6,155 nucleotides of DNA, taken from NCBI GenBank assembly GCA_021108055.1, contig JAIORR010000327.1, positions 1 through 6,155 of the forward strand. Reading direction: 5' to 3'. Positions 1-6,097 of the stretch are shown here, in pieces. Position numbers and translations under genes: made by a program. The first letter of the stretch is position 1; each line of letters begins with the position of its first letter. Source of the stretch: Candidatus Cloacimonadota bacterium (GTDB lineage Bacteria; Cloacimonadota; Cloacimonadia; Cloacimonadales; TCS61). The notes beneath the pieces are model-generated. The model was not told where the DNA came from and did not search any database. It saw nothing but the letters and a program-made list of their open reading frames with translations.

Positions 1-14
1 TAAATAAACAACTA

Positions 15-29
15 ATTTCAAATTGAAAT
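15..29. repeat. 15-bp palindrome beyond the terminator
   Basis: ATTTCAA-A-TTGAAAT is a perfect palindrome with 7-bp arms and a one-base centre, lying outside the terminator. It is AT-rich, has no T-run after it, and could be an operator-like site for a gene beyond the left edge or simply chance. No promoter or gene can be tied to it within the window. Confidence 0.35.
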
Positions 30-46
30 GTATTTATGGTATGCAT

Positions 47-77
47 AAAAAAAGCTGCTCGAAAGATCGAACAGCTT
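47..77 (-). terminator. rho-independent terminator after secF
   Basis: On the minus strand an 11-bp stem (AAGCTGTTCGA pairing with TCGAGCAGCTT, with one G-U pair) encloses the 4-base loop TCTT and runs straight into seven T residues. It begins about 19 bases after the secF TAA. The strong stem plus U-tract on the transcribed strand marks the end of this transcription unit. Confidence 0.92.
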
Positions 78-96
78 CATATTTATCTGTCTTTTA

Positions 97-1056
97 TTAT
101 CTTCTACCTGTTTTCTTCGTTCCCACTCTTTTCTGTCTTCTATTGAAATGTTCCACCATAAGCGGACTTGCTATAAAGATAGATGAATATGTACCTACAA
201 CAACTCCAATAAGCATGGCAAAAGCAAAATCGTGAATAACTGATCCACCGAAAATATACAAACTTAACACTACTATAAATGTTGTGAGTGAAGTAATGAT
301 CGTCCTACTGAGAGTTTCATTAATACTATGATTAATAACACTTTCGTATGATTCCCTCCTGTAAATTTTCAGGTCTTCACGAATTCTATCGAAAACAACG
401 ATCGTATCGTTCAAAGAATAACCAACGATCATCAGAAGTGCAGCAACGATCGTGAGGTTAATTTCAACTCCTATGATAGACAATATCCCGATAGTTATAA
501 GAATGTCATGAAAAAGAGCAGTAACTGCGGCCAGACCAAAAGTAAATTCAAACCGCCACCAGATATAAATAATTATACCGAGAAGTGCCCAGAAAATCGC
601 AAGGATTGCTTTTTCTTTTAATTCTCCCCCAATTCTCGGACCCACTTCTTCCTGCAGTCTTATCATTGTTTCCGGATTTACGTTTTCAGGAAAATGTTTT
701 TTAATAGTTTCAACTATTAAATTACTTGTTTTTTCCCCGGCACTACTGATAGTCTGTGTTTTTATAAGAACCAGGCTGCGTCCTCCGGCATCTTTGATTT
801 CCTGTATTTCCGTACTTTCAAAACCTTCTTCGGCAAGTATATCTCTTATCTTCTGGATCTCGACGATTTTCCCATTTTCATTTACAGGAGTCAGGTCTAA
901 TTCCAAAGAAACCCCACCGGTGAAATCGATTCCGTATTTTGGCCCTTTATTTATTCCTAAAGAGACGAATCCTGCAATTATCACAAATATTGAAATCATA
1001 AAAGCGAGTTTTCTTTTTTTAATAAAATCTATTTTTGTTTCTCCAAAAAATCTCAT
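97..1056 (-). CDS. secF: protein translocase subunit SecF
   Basis: The inner-membrane partner of SecD in the SecDF complex that completes Sec-dependent export. The 319-residue product has a cytoplasmic start (MRFFGETKIDFIKKRK), TM1 at about 18-35, and the GIDFTGG motif (42-48). A short periplasmic domain follows, then EEVGPRIGGELKEKA (136-150) and five more helices between about 149 and 298. The TM4 signature GYSLNDTIVVFDRIRE (212-227) includes D217, the conserved residue linked to proton coupling. NETLSRTIITSLTTF (246-260) is also diagnostic. The tail is strongly basic (RRQKRVGTKKTGRR), as expected for a cytoplasmic end. Only 8 bases separate it from secD. The site AGGGGG starts inside the secD TAG stop and lies 4 bases before the ATG, so the two are probably translated together. 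A terminator follows directly. Confidence 0.96.
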   Translation of the reverse strand: MRFFGETKIDFIKKRKLAFMISIFVIIAGFVSLGINKGPKYGIDFTGGVSLELDLTPVNENGKIVEIQKIRDILAEEGFESTEIQEIKDAGGRSLVLIKTQTISSAGEKTSNLIVETIKKHFPENVNPETMIRLQEEVGPRIGGELKEKAILAIFWALLGIIIYIWWRFEFTFGLAAVTALFHDILITIGILSIIGVEINLTIVAALLMIVGYSLNDTIVVFDRIREDLKIYRRESYESVINHSINETLSRTIITSLTTFIVVLSLYIFGGSVIHDFAFAMLIGVVVGTYSSIFIASPLMVEHFNRRQKRVGTKKTGRR

Positions 1057-1060
1057 CGAT

Positions 1061-1066
1061 CCCCCT
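1061..1066 (-). promoter_or_regulatory. secF ribosome-binding site overlapping the secD stop
   Basis: The minus strand reads TAGGGGGATCGATG: the secD stop TAG supplies the first bases of an AGGGGG Shine-Dalgarno, 4 bases before the secF ATG. Ribosomes ending secD sit on the secF start site, which would help keep the two membrane subunits in matched amounts (inference). Confidence 0.6.
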
Positions 1067-2672
1067 AAATACTCAATTTTTCACGAGCTGTATTCGTAAT
1101 GAATCCATCAAATATCGCTTTTGCTAATATGATCGAAGCAAACATCGATCCAACAATACCAATCGAAAGAGTAACAGCAAAACCTCTTATCGGACCTGTC
1201 CCAAATTGATATAGAACCAGAGCTGTAATAAGAGTGGTGATATTTGCATCCAGAATAGTGACCAGTGCTCTGGAGAAACCGCCGTCCACAGCAGTTCGTA
1301 CTGTCTTTCCAAGTTTCAGGTTCTCTCTTATTCTCTCAAAGATGATCACATTCGCATCCACTGCCATACCAATGGTCAAGATCATACCAGCAATACCGGG
1401 CATTGTAAGCGTTCCTTCCAGCATCGTCATTACGGCGATAATAAAACCGATGTTAACCAAAACAGCAATATCTGCAACAAAACCGGAAAGTCCATAATAA
1501 ATTATCATAAAGAGAACAACTACAATCATTCCGATAATAGCAGCGAGAATACCTGCTTTTATACTATCAGAACCAAGAGTTGGTCCCACTGTTCTTTCTT
1601 CGATGATATTAACAGGAGCCGGAAGACTACCGGCATTAAGAACTATCACCATATCATGAGTTTCTTCAATTGTGAACTGACCTGTTATTCGAGCTTCACC
1701 ATTTGGTATCCTCGATTGAATTACCGGGTCCATATAAACCACGTTATCCAGAAGGATAGCAAGTTTCTTATCTATGTTCTGTCCTGTTATTGTTTTAAAT
1801 TTTCTCGCACCTGTTTTATTAAATTTCAGAGCGATGTAAGGACCTTGATCTTTGGGAGCATAACCTTGCCCGATCTTTGTTTGTGCGTTTTCAAGATATT
1901 TTCCTGTGAGCTCTGCACGTTTGTGAAGAATGAAAATTCTTCGTGGTCCATACAGATCATTCTTATTTTCTTTTTCGATGGCGATCTGCAAACCTTCCGG
2001 AACATTCTTTAAGAAATCTTCATCTTTAAGAAGTCTTTTAAGGGTAGCAATATACTTGTAATCTATAACCATCGGGTATCCTTCTTCGGAAGTTGTGAGA
2101 TCAGTGAAAATTCTCATCTCCATTTCAAATTCTTCTTCGTCAACTTCTTCTGTTTCGAGGATATCTACAACTTCTTCATCTTCTTCTATATCTGCAAATT
2201 CTTCAAGGAAATCATACTTCTCCAGGTTTTCCTCAAGATATTTATCCAGGCTTTCGTATGTCTCTTTGAATTGTTCTGTAGAAGCTACAAGCTTGAATTC
2301 CAGCATTGCAGTTTTACCGATAAGTTCTTTTGCTCTACCCGGGTCTTTTAATCCGGGAAGTTGAATGATTATCCTATTTGTGTTTCCAACTCTCTGCAGA
2401 GTAGGTTCTGCAACTCCGAACTGGTCGATACGGTTTCTGATGATCTCCAGTGCAGTTTTCACAGCATCTTCTTTTTCTTTTTCAGAAAGTTTAAGTTGCG
2501 AATAATCAACTTCCAGTTGTATTTGCGATCCACCCTGCAAGTCCAAACCTAATTTCAAACGTTTACTTGTCCAGAATGAAGGCAAGTTTGGAATAACCAG
2601 CGGGGCAAAGAAATATGCTGTAACAAGCAGAACAACAACAATAATCAATCCGCGAATTTTCTTGTTCTTCAT
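1065..2672 (-). CDS. secD: protein translocase subunit SecD
   Basis: An inner-membrane RND-type subunit that works with SecF to pull secreted proteins across the membrane after SecA/SecYEG, using the proton gradient. The 535-residue product has TM1 at about 8-24, the LGLDLQGG motif (41-48), a large periplasmic P1 domain, then five further membrane helices from about 373 to 520. The hallmark TM4 segment IGMAVDANVIIFERIRENL (434-452) carries D439, the conserved acidic residue tied to proton flow. GFSRALVTILDANITTLITAL (465-485) is also typical. Residues 154-186 within P1 are strikingly acidic (19 of 33 Asp/Glu, no Lys/Arg). The start ATG has AGAAGGAG 10 bases upstream; a nearer GTG is out of use because its frame hits TAA at once. 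Its TAG stop overlaps the secF ribosome site. Confidence 0.96.
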   Translation of the reverse strand: MKNKKIRGLIIVVVLLVTAYFFAPLVIPNLPSFWTSKRLKLGLDLQGGSQIQLEVDYSQLKLSEKEKEDAVKTALEIIRNRIDQFGVAEPTLQRVGNTNRIIIQLPGLKDPGRAKELIGKTAMLEFKLVASTEQFKETYESLDKYLEENLEKYDFLEEFADIEEDEEVVDILETEEVDEEEFEMEMRIFTDLTTSEEGYPMVIDYKYIATLKRLLKDEDFLKNVPEGLQIAIEKENKNDLYGPRRIFILHKRAELTGKYLENAQTKIGQGYAPKDQGPYIALKFNKTGARKFKTITGQNIDKKLAILLDNVVYMDPVIQSRIPNGEARITGQFTIEETHDMVIVLNAGSLPAPVNIIEERTVGPTLGSDSIKAGILAAIIGMIVVVLFMIIYYGLSGFVADIAVLVNIGFIIAVMTMLEGTLTMPGIAGMILTIGMAVDANVIIFERIRENLKLGKTVRTAVDGGFSRALVTILDANITTLITALVLYQFGTGPIRGFAVTLSIGIVGSMFASIILAKAIFDGFITNTAREKLSI

Positions 2673-2752
2673 TATTTCACGACTCCTTCTATTTACCTTA
2701 TTTATCTATAAAAATTCAAGAAAAATCAAAAACTATTTATGCTCATCATCAG

Positions 2753-3058
2753 TCAAGAATTTTGTCCTGTAGCTTTAAATCCAATATCTTTTTCCTCTGG
2801 TTTACCCGGCAGATTAATCTCTCCATTCTTGTCTTCAAAGTTTTCTATATTCTGTTTAAGAATATTAAGGAACTGTTTTGCATGTTGAGGAGTCGTGAAT
2901 ATTCTGCTGTATATTTTTGCACTCGGCAAGCCGGGAACTATCCTGCCAAAATCGATAACGAACTCCGAAGGTGAATTTGTTATCATGAAAAAATTAGAAT
3001 AGACACCTTCACCGATTTTTTCATCTAATTTGATATTTAATTTCTTTTGCTTTTGCAT
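2753..3058 (-). CDS. DUF3467 family protein, function unknown
   Basis: This 101-residue, probably cytosolic protein has no signal peptide or membrane segment. It matches the DUF3467 pattern known from many Bacteroidota-related and other bacteria: EGVYSNFFMITNSPSEFVIDF (17-37), a middle GLPSAKIYSRIFTTPQHAKQFL (43-64), and LKQNIENFEDKNGEI (68-82). The last 19 or so residues are Lys/Glu/Gly-rich and probably flexible. The family's biochemical role is not established to my knowledge. The gene sits 11 bases after coaD and about 80 bases before secD, where yajC is found in many bacteria. It is not a YajC: there is no N-terminal transmembrane helix. A role with the Sec machinery is only a guess from position. 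Confidence 0.85.
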   Translation of the reverse strand: MQKQKKLNIKLDEKIGEGVYSNFFMITNSPSEFVIDFGRIVPGLPSAKIYSRIFTTPQHAKQFLNILKQNIENFEDKNGEINLPGKPEEKDIGFKATGQNS

Positions 3059-3063
3059 GTTTA

Positions 3064-3068
3064 CTCCT
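3064..3068 (-). promoter_or_regulatory. ribosome-binding site setting the DUF3467 start
   Basis: AGGAG lies just after the coaD stop (TAATAGGAG) and 5 bases before the ATG at 3058. A longer in-frame version from 3106 would overlap the end of coaD by 37 bases and add 16 residues (MCGKSIKNKNK...) that simply re-read coaD sequence in another frame. The shorter start is preferred. Confidence 0.8.
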
Positions 3069-3069
3069 A

Positions 3070-3546
3070 TTATTTTATTTTTATTTTTAATGCTTTTTCC
3101 ACACATTCTGGGATCAAATCCCTGATATTACCACCCAGTGAAACAACCTGACGTATCATTGTTGAACTAAGGTACAGATATTTATTATCCGGTACAAAGA
3201 ATACAGTATGAACTTCCGAATTCAACTTCTTGTTCATCAAAGCAAGTGAAAGTTCATATTCAAAATCGGAAACTGCCCGCAAACCGCGTATCATCGCCAC
3301 TGCTCCCACTTCTTTTGCAAAATCTACCACCAGCCCATCAAACTTCATAACTTTGATGCCTGGAAATTCTTTTAATGCTTCTTCACAAAGCCGCACTCTT
3401 TCATCCAGGTTGAAAATCGTCTTCTTTCCGGTATTATCTGCAACTGCAAGAATAACTTCATCAAATACGTTTGCTGCTTTTTTTAGGACATCGATATGAC
3501 CGTTCGTTATGGGATCGAACGTTCCCGGATAAATTGCTTTTTTCAT
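3070..3546 (-). CDS. coaD: phosphopantetheine adenylyltransferase (CoaD)
   Basis: This enzyme catalyses the fourth step of coenzyme A synthesis: 4'-phosphopantetheine plus ATP gives dephospho-CoA and pyrophosphate, in the cytosol. The 158-residue product (using the ATG at 3546) is the usual CoaD length. It opens with MKKAIYPGTFDPITNGH, containing the GTFDP loop and the nucleotidyltransferase TNGH motif (14-17). It also has the KK pair (41-42) before FNLDERV, the RGLRAVSDFEYE motif (87-98), and the ATP-site motif LSSTMIRQV (126-134). No key residue is missing. The gene follows pepP across a repeat-bearing gap of about 110 bp. The next gene starts 11 bases after its TAA stop, so those two are almost certainly co-transcribed. 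No convincing sigma-70 promoter was found just upstream; it may be read from the pepP side. Confidence 0.96.
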   Translation of the reverse strand: MKKAIYPGTFDPITNGHIDVLKKAANVFDEVILAVADNTGKKTIFNLDERVRLCEEALKEFPGIKVMKFDGLVVDFAKEVGAVAMIRGLRAVSDFEYELSLALMNKKLNSEVHTVFFVPDNKYLYLSSTMIRQVVSLGGNIRDLIPECVEKALKIKIK

Positions 3547-3549
3547 TTT

Positions 3550-3556
3550 TCCCCTC
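3550..3556 (-). promoter_or_regulatory. coaD ribosome-binding site that decides the start
   Basis: On the minus strand the bases read GAGGGG, then AAAA, then ATG at 3546. An upstream in-frame ATG at 3558 overlaps this site itself (ATGAGGGG) and has no good Shine-Dalgarno of its own. The downstream ATG is therefore the likely start, giving MKKAIYPGTFDP, which matches where CoaD proteins normally begin. Confidence 0.75.
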
Positions 3557-3561
3557 ATTTA

Positions 3562-3589
3562 GCCACTAAGAGCACGAAGCATCACTAAG
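3562..3589. repeat. three short CTT(A/C)GTG units upstream of coaD
   Basis: On the minus strand this stretch reads CTTAGTGATG, CTTCGTGCT, CTTAGTGGC: three units of 9-10 bases sharing the core CTT(A/C)GTG. It lies just upstream of the coaD ribosome site, in the untranslated gap after pepP. Similar degenerate CTTCGTG/CTTAGTGG strings are often seen as dispersed intergenic sequence in environmental bacterial genomes. This is recalled, not searched. No protein-coding role is visible. Confidence 0.5.
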
Positions 3590-3629
3590 TTTTTTCCTGT
3601 CATCCCTACTTTTTTCCTGTCATTCCCAC
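3590..3629. repeat. two tandem 20-bp direct repeats next to the hairpin
   Basis: Two adjacent 20-bp units, 3590-3609 and 3610-3629, match at 18 of 20 positions. Each begins TTTTTTCCTGTCAT and ends CCCTAC or CCCAC. The second unit runs into the left arm of the hairpin at 3622-3641. The first unit therefore looks like a copy of a hairpin element's flank and left arm without its right arm. No reading frame crosses this stretch. Confidence 0.75.
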
Positions 3630-3641
3630 GGAGGTGGGAAT
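3622..3641. repeat. 20-bp dRS3-like inverted repeat (ATTCCC-N8-GGGAAT)
   Basis: A perfect inverted repeat with 8-bp arms (ATTCCCAC / GTGGGAAT) around the 4-base loop GGAG. It sits 19 bases after the pepP stop, in the pepP-coaD gap. Neither strand has a T-run after it, so it is not a standard intrinsic terminator. The pattern ATTCCC-N8-GGGAAT has the form of the Neisseria dRS3 element, and similar short hairpins occur as dispersed repeats in many bacterial genomes. The structure is seen directly; its status as a dispersed repeat in this genome is inference. Confidence 0.7.
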
Positions 3642-3659
3642 CCATTAATACCAACTATC

Positions 3660-4871
3660 TCAAATTTCCAGTTCTTCAATTTCTTTGGGAATTTTTTTAG
3701 AAAGATTCTTATATCCGTCTTTTGTAACCAGGATATCATCTTCGATGCGTACCCCGATCTTTTCTTCCGGAATATAAATTCCTGGTTCCACAGTGATAAC
3801 GTTTCCTGCTTTCAGGACAGAATCCCTGCCTCCTACATCATGTGTATCCATCCCGAGATGGTGACTGACATTGTGCATAAAATATTTCTGATAATCTTTT
3901 TTATCTTTAATAAGCTTTAATCGAACCAATGCATCGGAAATCAATTCAACAGTTTTCTTGTTCAGATCGGGCAAACTCACACCGGGTTTAACTATTTTAA
4001 TGATAGCTTTATTTACATTTAAAACCTCTTGATAAACTGCTTTCTGCCGTTTTGTGAATTTTCCCGAAACAGGAAAAGTCCGTGAAATATCGGCACTATA
4101 ATTATTGCAGGCTGCACCCACATCGAGAAGCACCATTTCATCCTTTCCTATCCTGGAATTATTTGCTTCATAATGAAGAGTTGCCGCATTACCTCCGGCT
4201 GCAATAATCGGTTTGAAGCCCATATGCCTGAGTCCATTTCGTGTGATCTCATATTGCAGGATCGCTTCCAGTTCGTACTCCATCATTCCGGGTTTTGCTT
4301 TTTCAATTATACTTTTAATTCCATCTCCGGTAATATCGATAGCTTTTTGAATCTGGCTGATCTCCCATTTTTCTTTAATCGTTCTACAAGGTCTGATCAA
4401 TCCTGAAATATCTGCAAACAAGATATGCGAAAACCTCTCCCTGACCTTTTGTACAAATACCTGTTTTTTATTTAAAGGCTCGGAAATATCTCCGCTATTA
4501 GTATTTACAAAACACTTCTTTGAACCATTTAGATGAAGATTTATTTTTCGCTCAAATTCATCTAAGTAAGAAATAGAATCGATCCCGGAAATCTCTTTTG
4601 CTTTTTCCCTGGAAAGTTTTTTTCCTTCCCACACTTCTCTTTCCGGAATTCCACGTTCAATGAAAAGCTCGGAATATATCTTATTTTTAAGTTTCTTAAA
4701 TATAACCACGGCATCAGGAATATCGAGTCCTGTGAAATATAAAAAATTGTTATCCTGAAGAAAATAGCGCGGATAATCCGGCATCGATGAAGCAAAAATT
4801 ATAACAATCTCCGCAATATCCAAACCTTTTGCCAATTTATTTCTGCGACCGATCAATAATTTCGTATTCAT
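3660..4871 (-). CDS. pepP: Xaa-Pro aminopeptidase (aminopeptidase P, M24B)
   Basis: This cytosolic dinuclear-metal exopeptidase removes the N-terminal residue from peptides with proline in second position. The 403-residue product has an aminopeptidase P N-terminal domain (about 1-130; RRNKLAKGL and DNNFLYFTGLDIPDAV) followed by the pita-bread M24 fold. All five expected metal ligands are present: D250 in LLDVG, D261 in SADISRT, H337 in VSHHLG, E362 in VEPGIY and E377 in RIEDD. The catalytic-region histidines H233 (TLHYE) and H344 (DTHDVGG) are also present. The length is normal for short bacterial PepP, and no damage is seen. The start codon shares one base with the stop of the EndoQ-like gene (TAATG). 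It is served by AGGAG at 4879-4883, 7 nt upstream and inside the previous gene, so translational coupling is likely. Prolidase is the main alternative, but the N-terminal domain favours aminopeptidase P. Confidence 0.92.
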   Translation of the reverse strand: MNTKLLIGRRNKLAKGLDIAEIVIIFASSMPDYPRYFLQDNNFLYFTGLDIPDAVVIFKKLKNKIYSELFIERGIPEREVWEGKKLSREKAKEISGIDSISYLDEFERKINLHLNGSKKCFVNTNSGDISEPLNKKQVFVQKVRERFSHILFADISGLIRPCRTIKEKWEISQIQKAIDITGDGIKSIIEKAKPGMMEYELEAILQYEITRNGLRHMGFKPIIAAGGNAATLHYEANNSRIGKDEMVLLDVGAACNNYSADISRTFPVSGKFTKRQKAVYQEVLNVNKAIIKIVKPGVSLPDLNKKTVELISDALVRLKLIKDKKDYQKYFMHNVSHHLGMDTHDVGGRDSVLKAGNVITVEPGIYIPEEKIGVRIEDDILVTKDGYKNLSKKIPKEIEELEI

Positions 4872-6097
4872 TAAAAAACTCCTATTTTCAATTTCCCATA
4901 AATCCCGTCAAATCCGGGCGGGTCAAATATAAAATCACCGCTTTGAACGGCAAGAATCCGGTTGATAGTTTTTGGGGGAATGCATTTGTCAAGTAGAACT
5001 TCCAGCCTGTCAGAACGCCAGAGAGCAATTTCGGAAGGGAAGATATTCATTATCGTTTCAAATGTTTGAATCACTTTTTTGGAAGTAACACTTTTCATGT
5101 CCATCGAAGCAGCTATAACTTCCACCAATGGAACAAGATGCATGAATTTTCTGGGAATGGGTTTACAGTTAATATCTTGAAGTTGTTTGCATCTTTGATG
5201 AACACCGAGGAACATTTTCCTGCCGCATTCCGGACATATCAGATCCGCCGGAATGTCTTCTTTAAAAAACACATTTTGTGTATGGTCTTTTCTCTCTGCA
5301 CGATGACCGGTTAAGAAATATCTTCCTTCTGCAGGATTGAATTCTGCGGTGAGTGAAACCTTGTTTTTTCGCAGAGAATCTATGATGTTCGGATAATCTG
5401 CATCTTCAACATTTATCATTGTAAACTCTCTGCCAATACGATTTAGTGCAGAACTGTGACAATCACTGTTTGAAATAAATGTAAGTTTTTTCAGGTCCGG
5501 AATTTTTTTTAACATTGCCGGATCGGCACTCAATCCGGTTTCGATGATGCGGATATTGGGAAGAAAGCTGCCATAAAATTCTATCAGTTCATCAAGGTCA
5601 TTTTTACTTCCAAAGATCCCATCGGGCGTCATGACGTGTGCCGGCACAACCTCGATAAGCGGATGGATATTTCTGATCTCAAAGAGTTGTTCTTCCATTT
5701 CCGGTTGTTCTGTGCTGGTAATAAAAGGTCTGCCGATAGTATTTTTCATTCCCCATTTTTTCATCAGCTTCTGCATCTTGTATATCGAAATATAATCCGG
5801 GAAAAATATCAAATGATGAGCAATGGTTTTATTCTTTTTATGAGCTAATTTTGTGGAAAAGATCACTTCTGTTTGAAGCAGAAATTTACTGGGATCATGC
5901 GAAAGTGAAAATAATCCGGAAGAAACTTCCGAAAGCTGTTTTCTCAATTCTTCTGTTCGAGGAGGAAAAAGGCAGTCACCCGTTCCGAATACATCGATGC
6001 CTTTCAGCTTCATTGCACGGGAAACGTCCGATAACTCTATCTGCCCCACCCCGCCTGCATAACCGGAATGAGAATGAAGATCAACTGCTATTTGCAT
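4871..6097 (-). CDS. endonuclease Q-like PHP-domain protein (TIGR00375 family)
   Basis: This 408-residue protein has the layout of the endonuclease Q/TIGR00375 family. Characterised members cut DNA 5' of deaminated bases such as uracil and hypoxanthine. The N-terminal PHP metallo-phosphoesterase domain (about 1-250) shows DLHSH (6-10), GTGDC (38-42), E77 in QTEV, HH at 94-95, PAH at 152-154, E186 in IETG, and SNSDCH (209-214). These are the expected metal-binding positions. A zinc-finger-like part follows, with CPEC at 288-291 and further cysteines at 303 and 311. The C-terminal part ends in PGFDGIYGKL (394-403), matching the family's closing PGYDGVYGK-type motif. The start is set by TAATG coupling to the upstream gene and an AAAGGG site 5 nt before the ATG. 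The family match is by eye. The segment after PAH (MTPDGIFGS) and the zinc-ligand spacing look diverged, so the substrate could differ from that of archaeal EndoQ. The stop overlaps the start of the aminopeptidase gene. Confidence 0.75.
   Translation of the reverse strand: MQIAVDLHSHSGYAGGVGQIELSDVSRAMKLKGIDVFGTGDCLFPPRTEELRKQLSEVSSGLFSLSHDPSKFLLQTEVIFSTKLAHKKNKTIAHHLIFFPDYISIYKMQKLMKKWGMKNTIGRPFITSTEQPEMEEQLFEIRNIHPLIEVVPAHVMTPDGIFGSKNDLDELIEFYGSFLPNIRIIETGLSADPAMLKKIPDLKKLTFISNSDCHSSALNRIGREFTMINVEDADYPNIIDSLRKNKVSLTAEFNPAEGRYFLTGHRAERKDHTQNVFFKEDIPADLICPECGRKMFLGVHQRCKQLQDINCKPIPRKFMHLVPLVEVIAASMDMKSVTSKKVIQTFETIMNIFPSEIALWRSDRLEVLLDKCIPPKTINRILAVQSGDFIFDPPGFDGIYGKLKIGVF

Noticed and set aside
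23..235. Plus-strand open frame crossing the terminator and the secF end
   Set aside because: It runs through the terminator hairpin and antisense to secF, with no domain or good ribosome site.
2095..2364. Plus-strand open frame rich in Ser
   Set aside because: It is the antisense of the acidic SecD segment: TTC/TCT repeats on the plus strand mirror Glu codons. It has no family resemblance or ribosome site.
2690..2756. Sigma-70 promoter candidates upstream of secD (TTGACT, TTGATT, TTGAAT)
   Set aside because: None has a good -10 hexamer at 16-18 bases; in sequence this AT-rich such matches arise easily.
3059..3106. Longer N-terminus for the DUF3467 protein
   Set aside because: It overlaps coaD and adds non-family residues, while AGGAG stands 5 bases before the inner ATG.
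3622..3641. Hairpin as a pepP transcription terminator
   Set aside because: No T-run follows the stem on the minus strand (it is followed by GACAGG), so it does not fit an intrinsic terminator. The T-tracts on the plus strand precede the stem instead of following it.
3562..3641. Possible CRISPR array in the pepP-coaD gap
   Set aside because: The repeats are 9-20 bp, directly adjacent and without spacers of regular length, and no cas genes are present.
4562..4795. Second minus-strand frame inside pepP
   Set aside because: It is a shadow of the aminopeptidase N-terminal region in another frame and has no family features.
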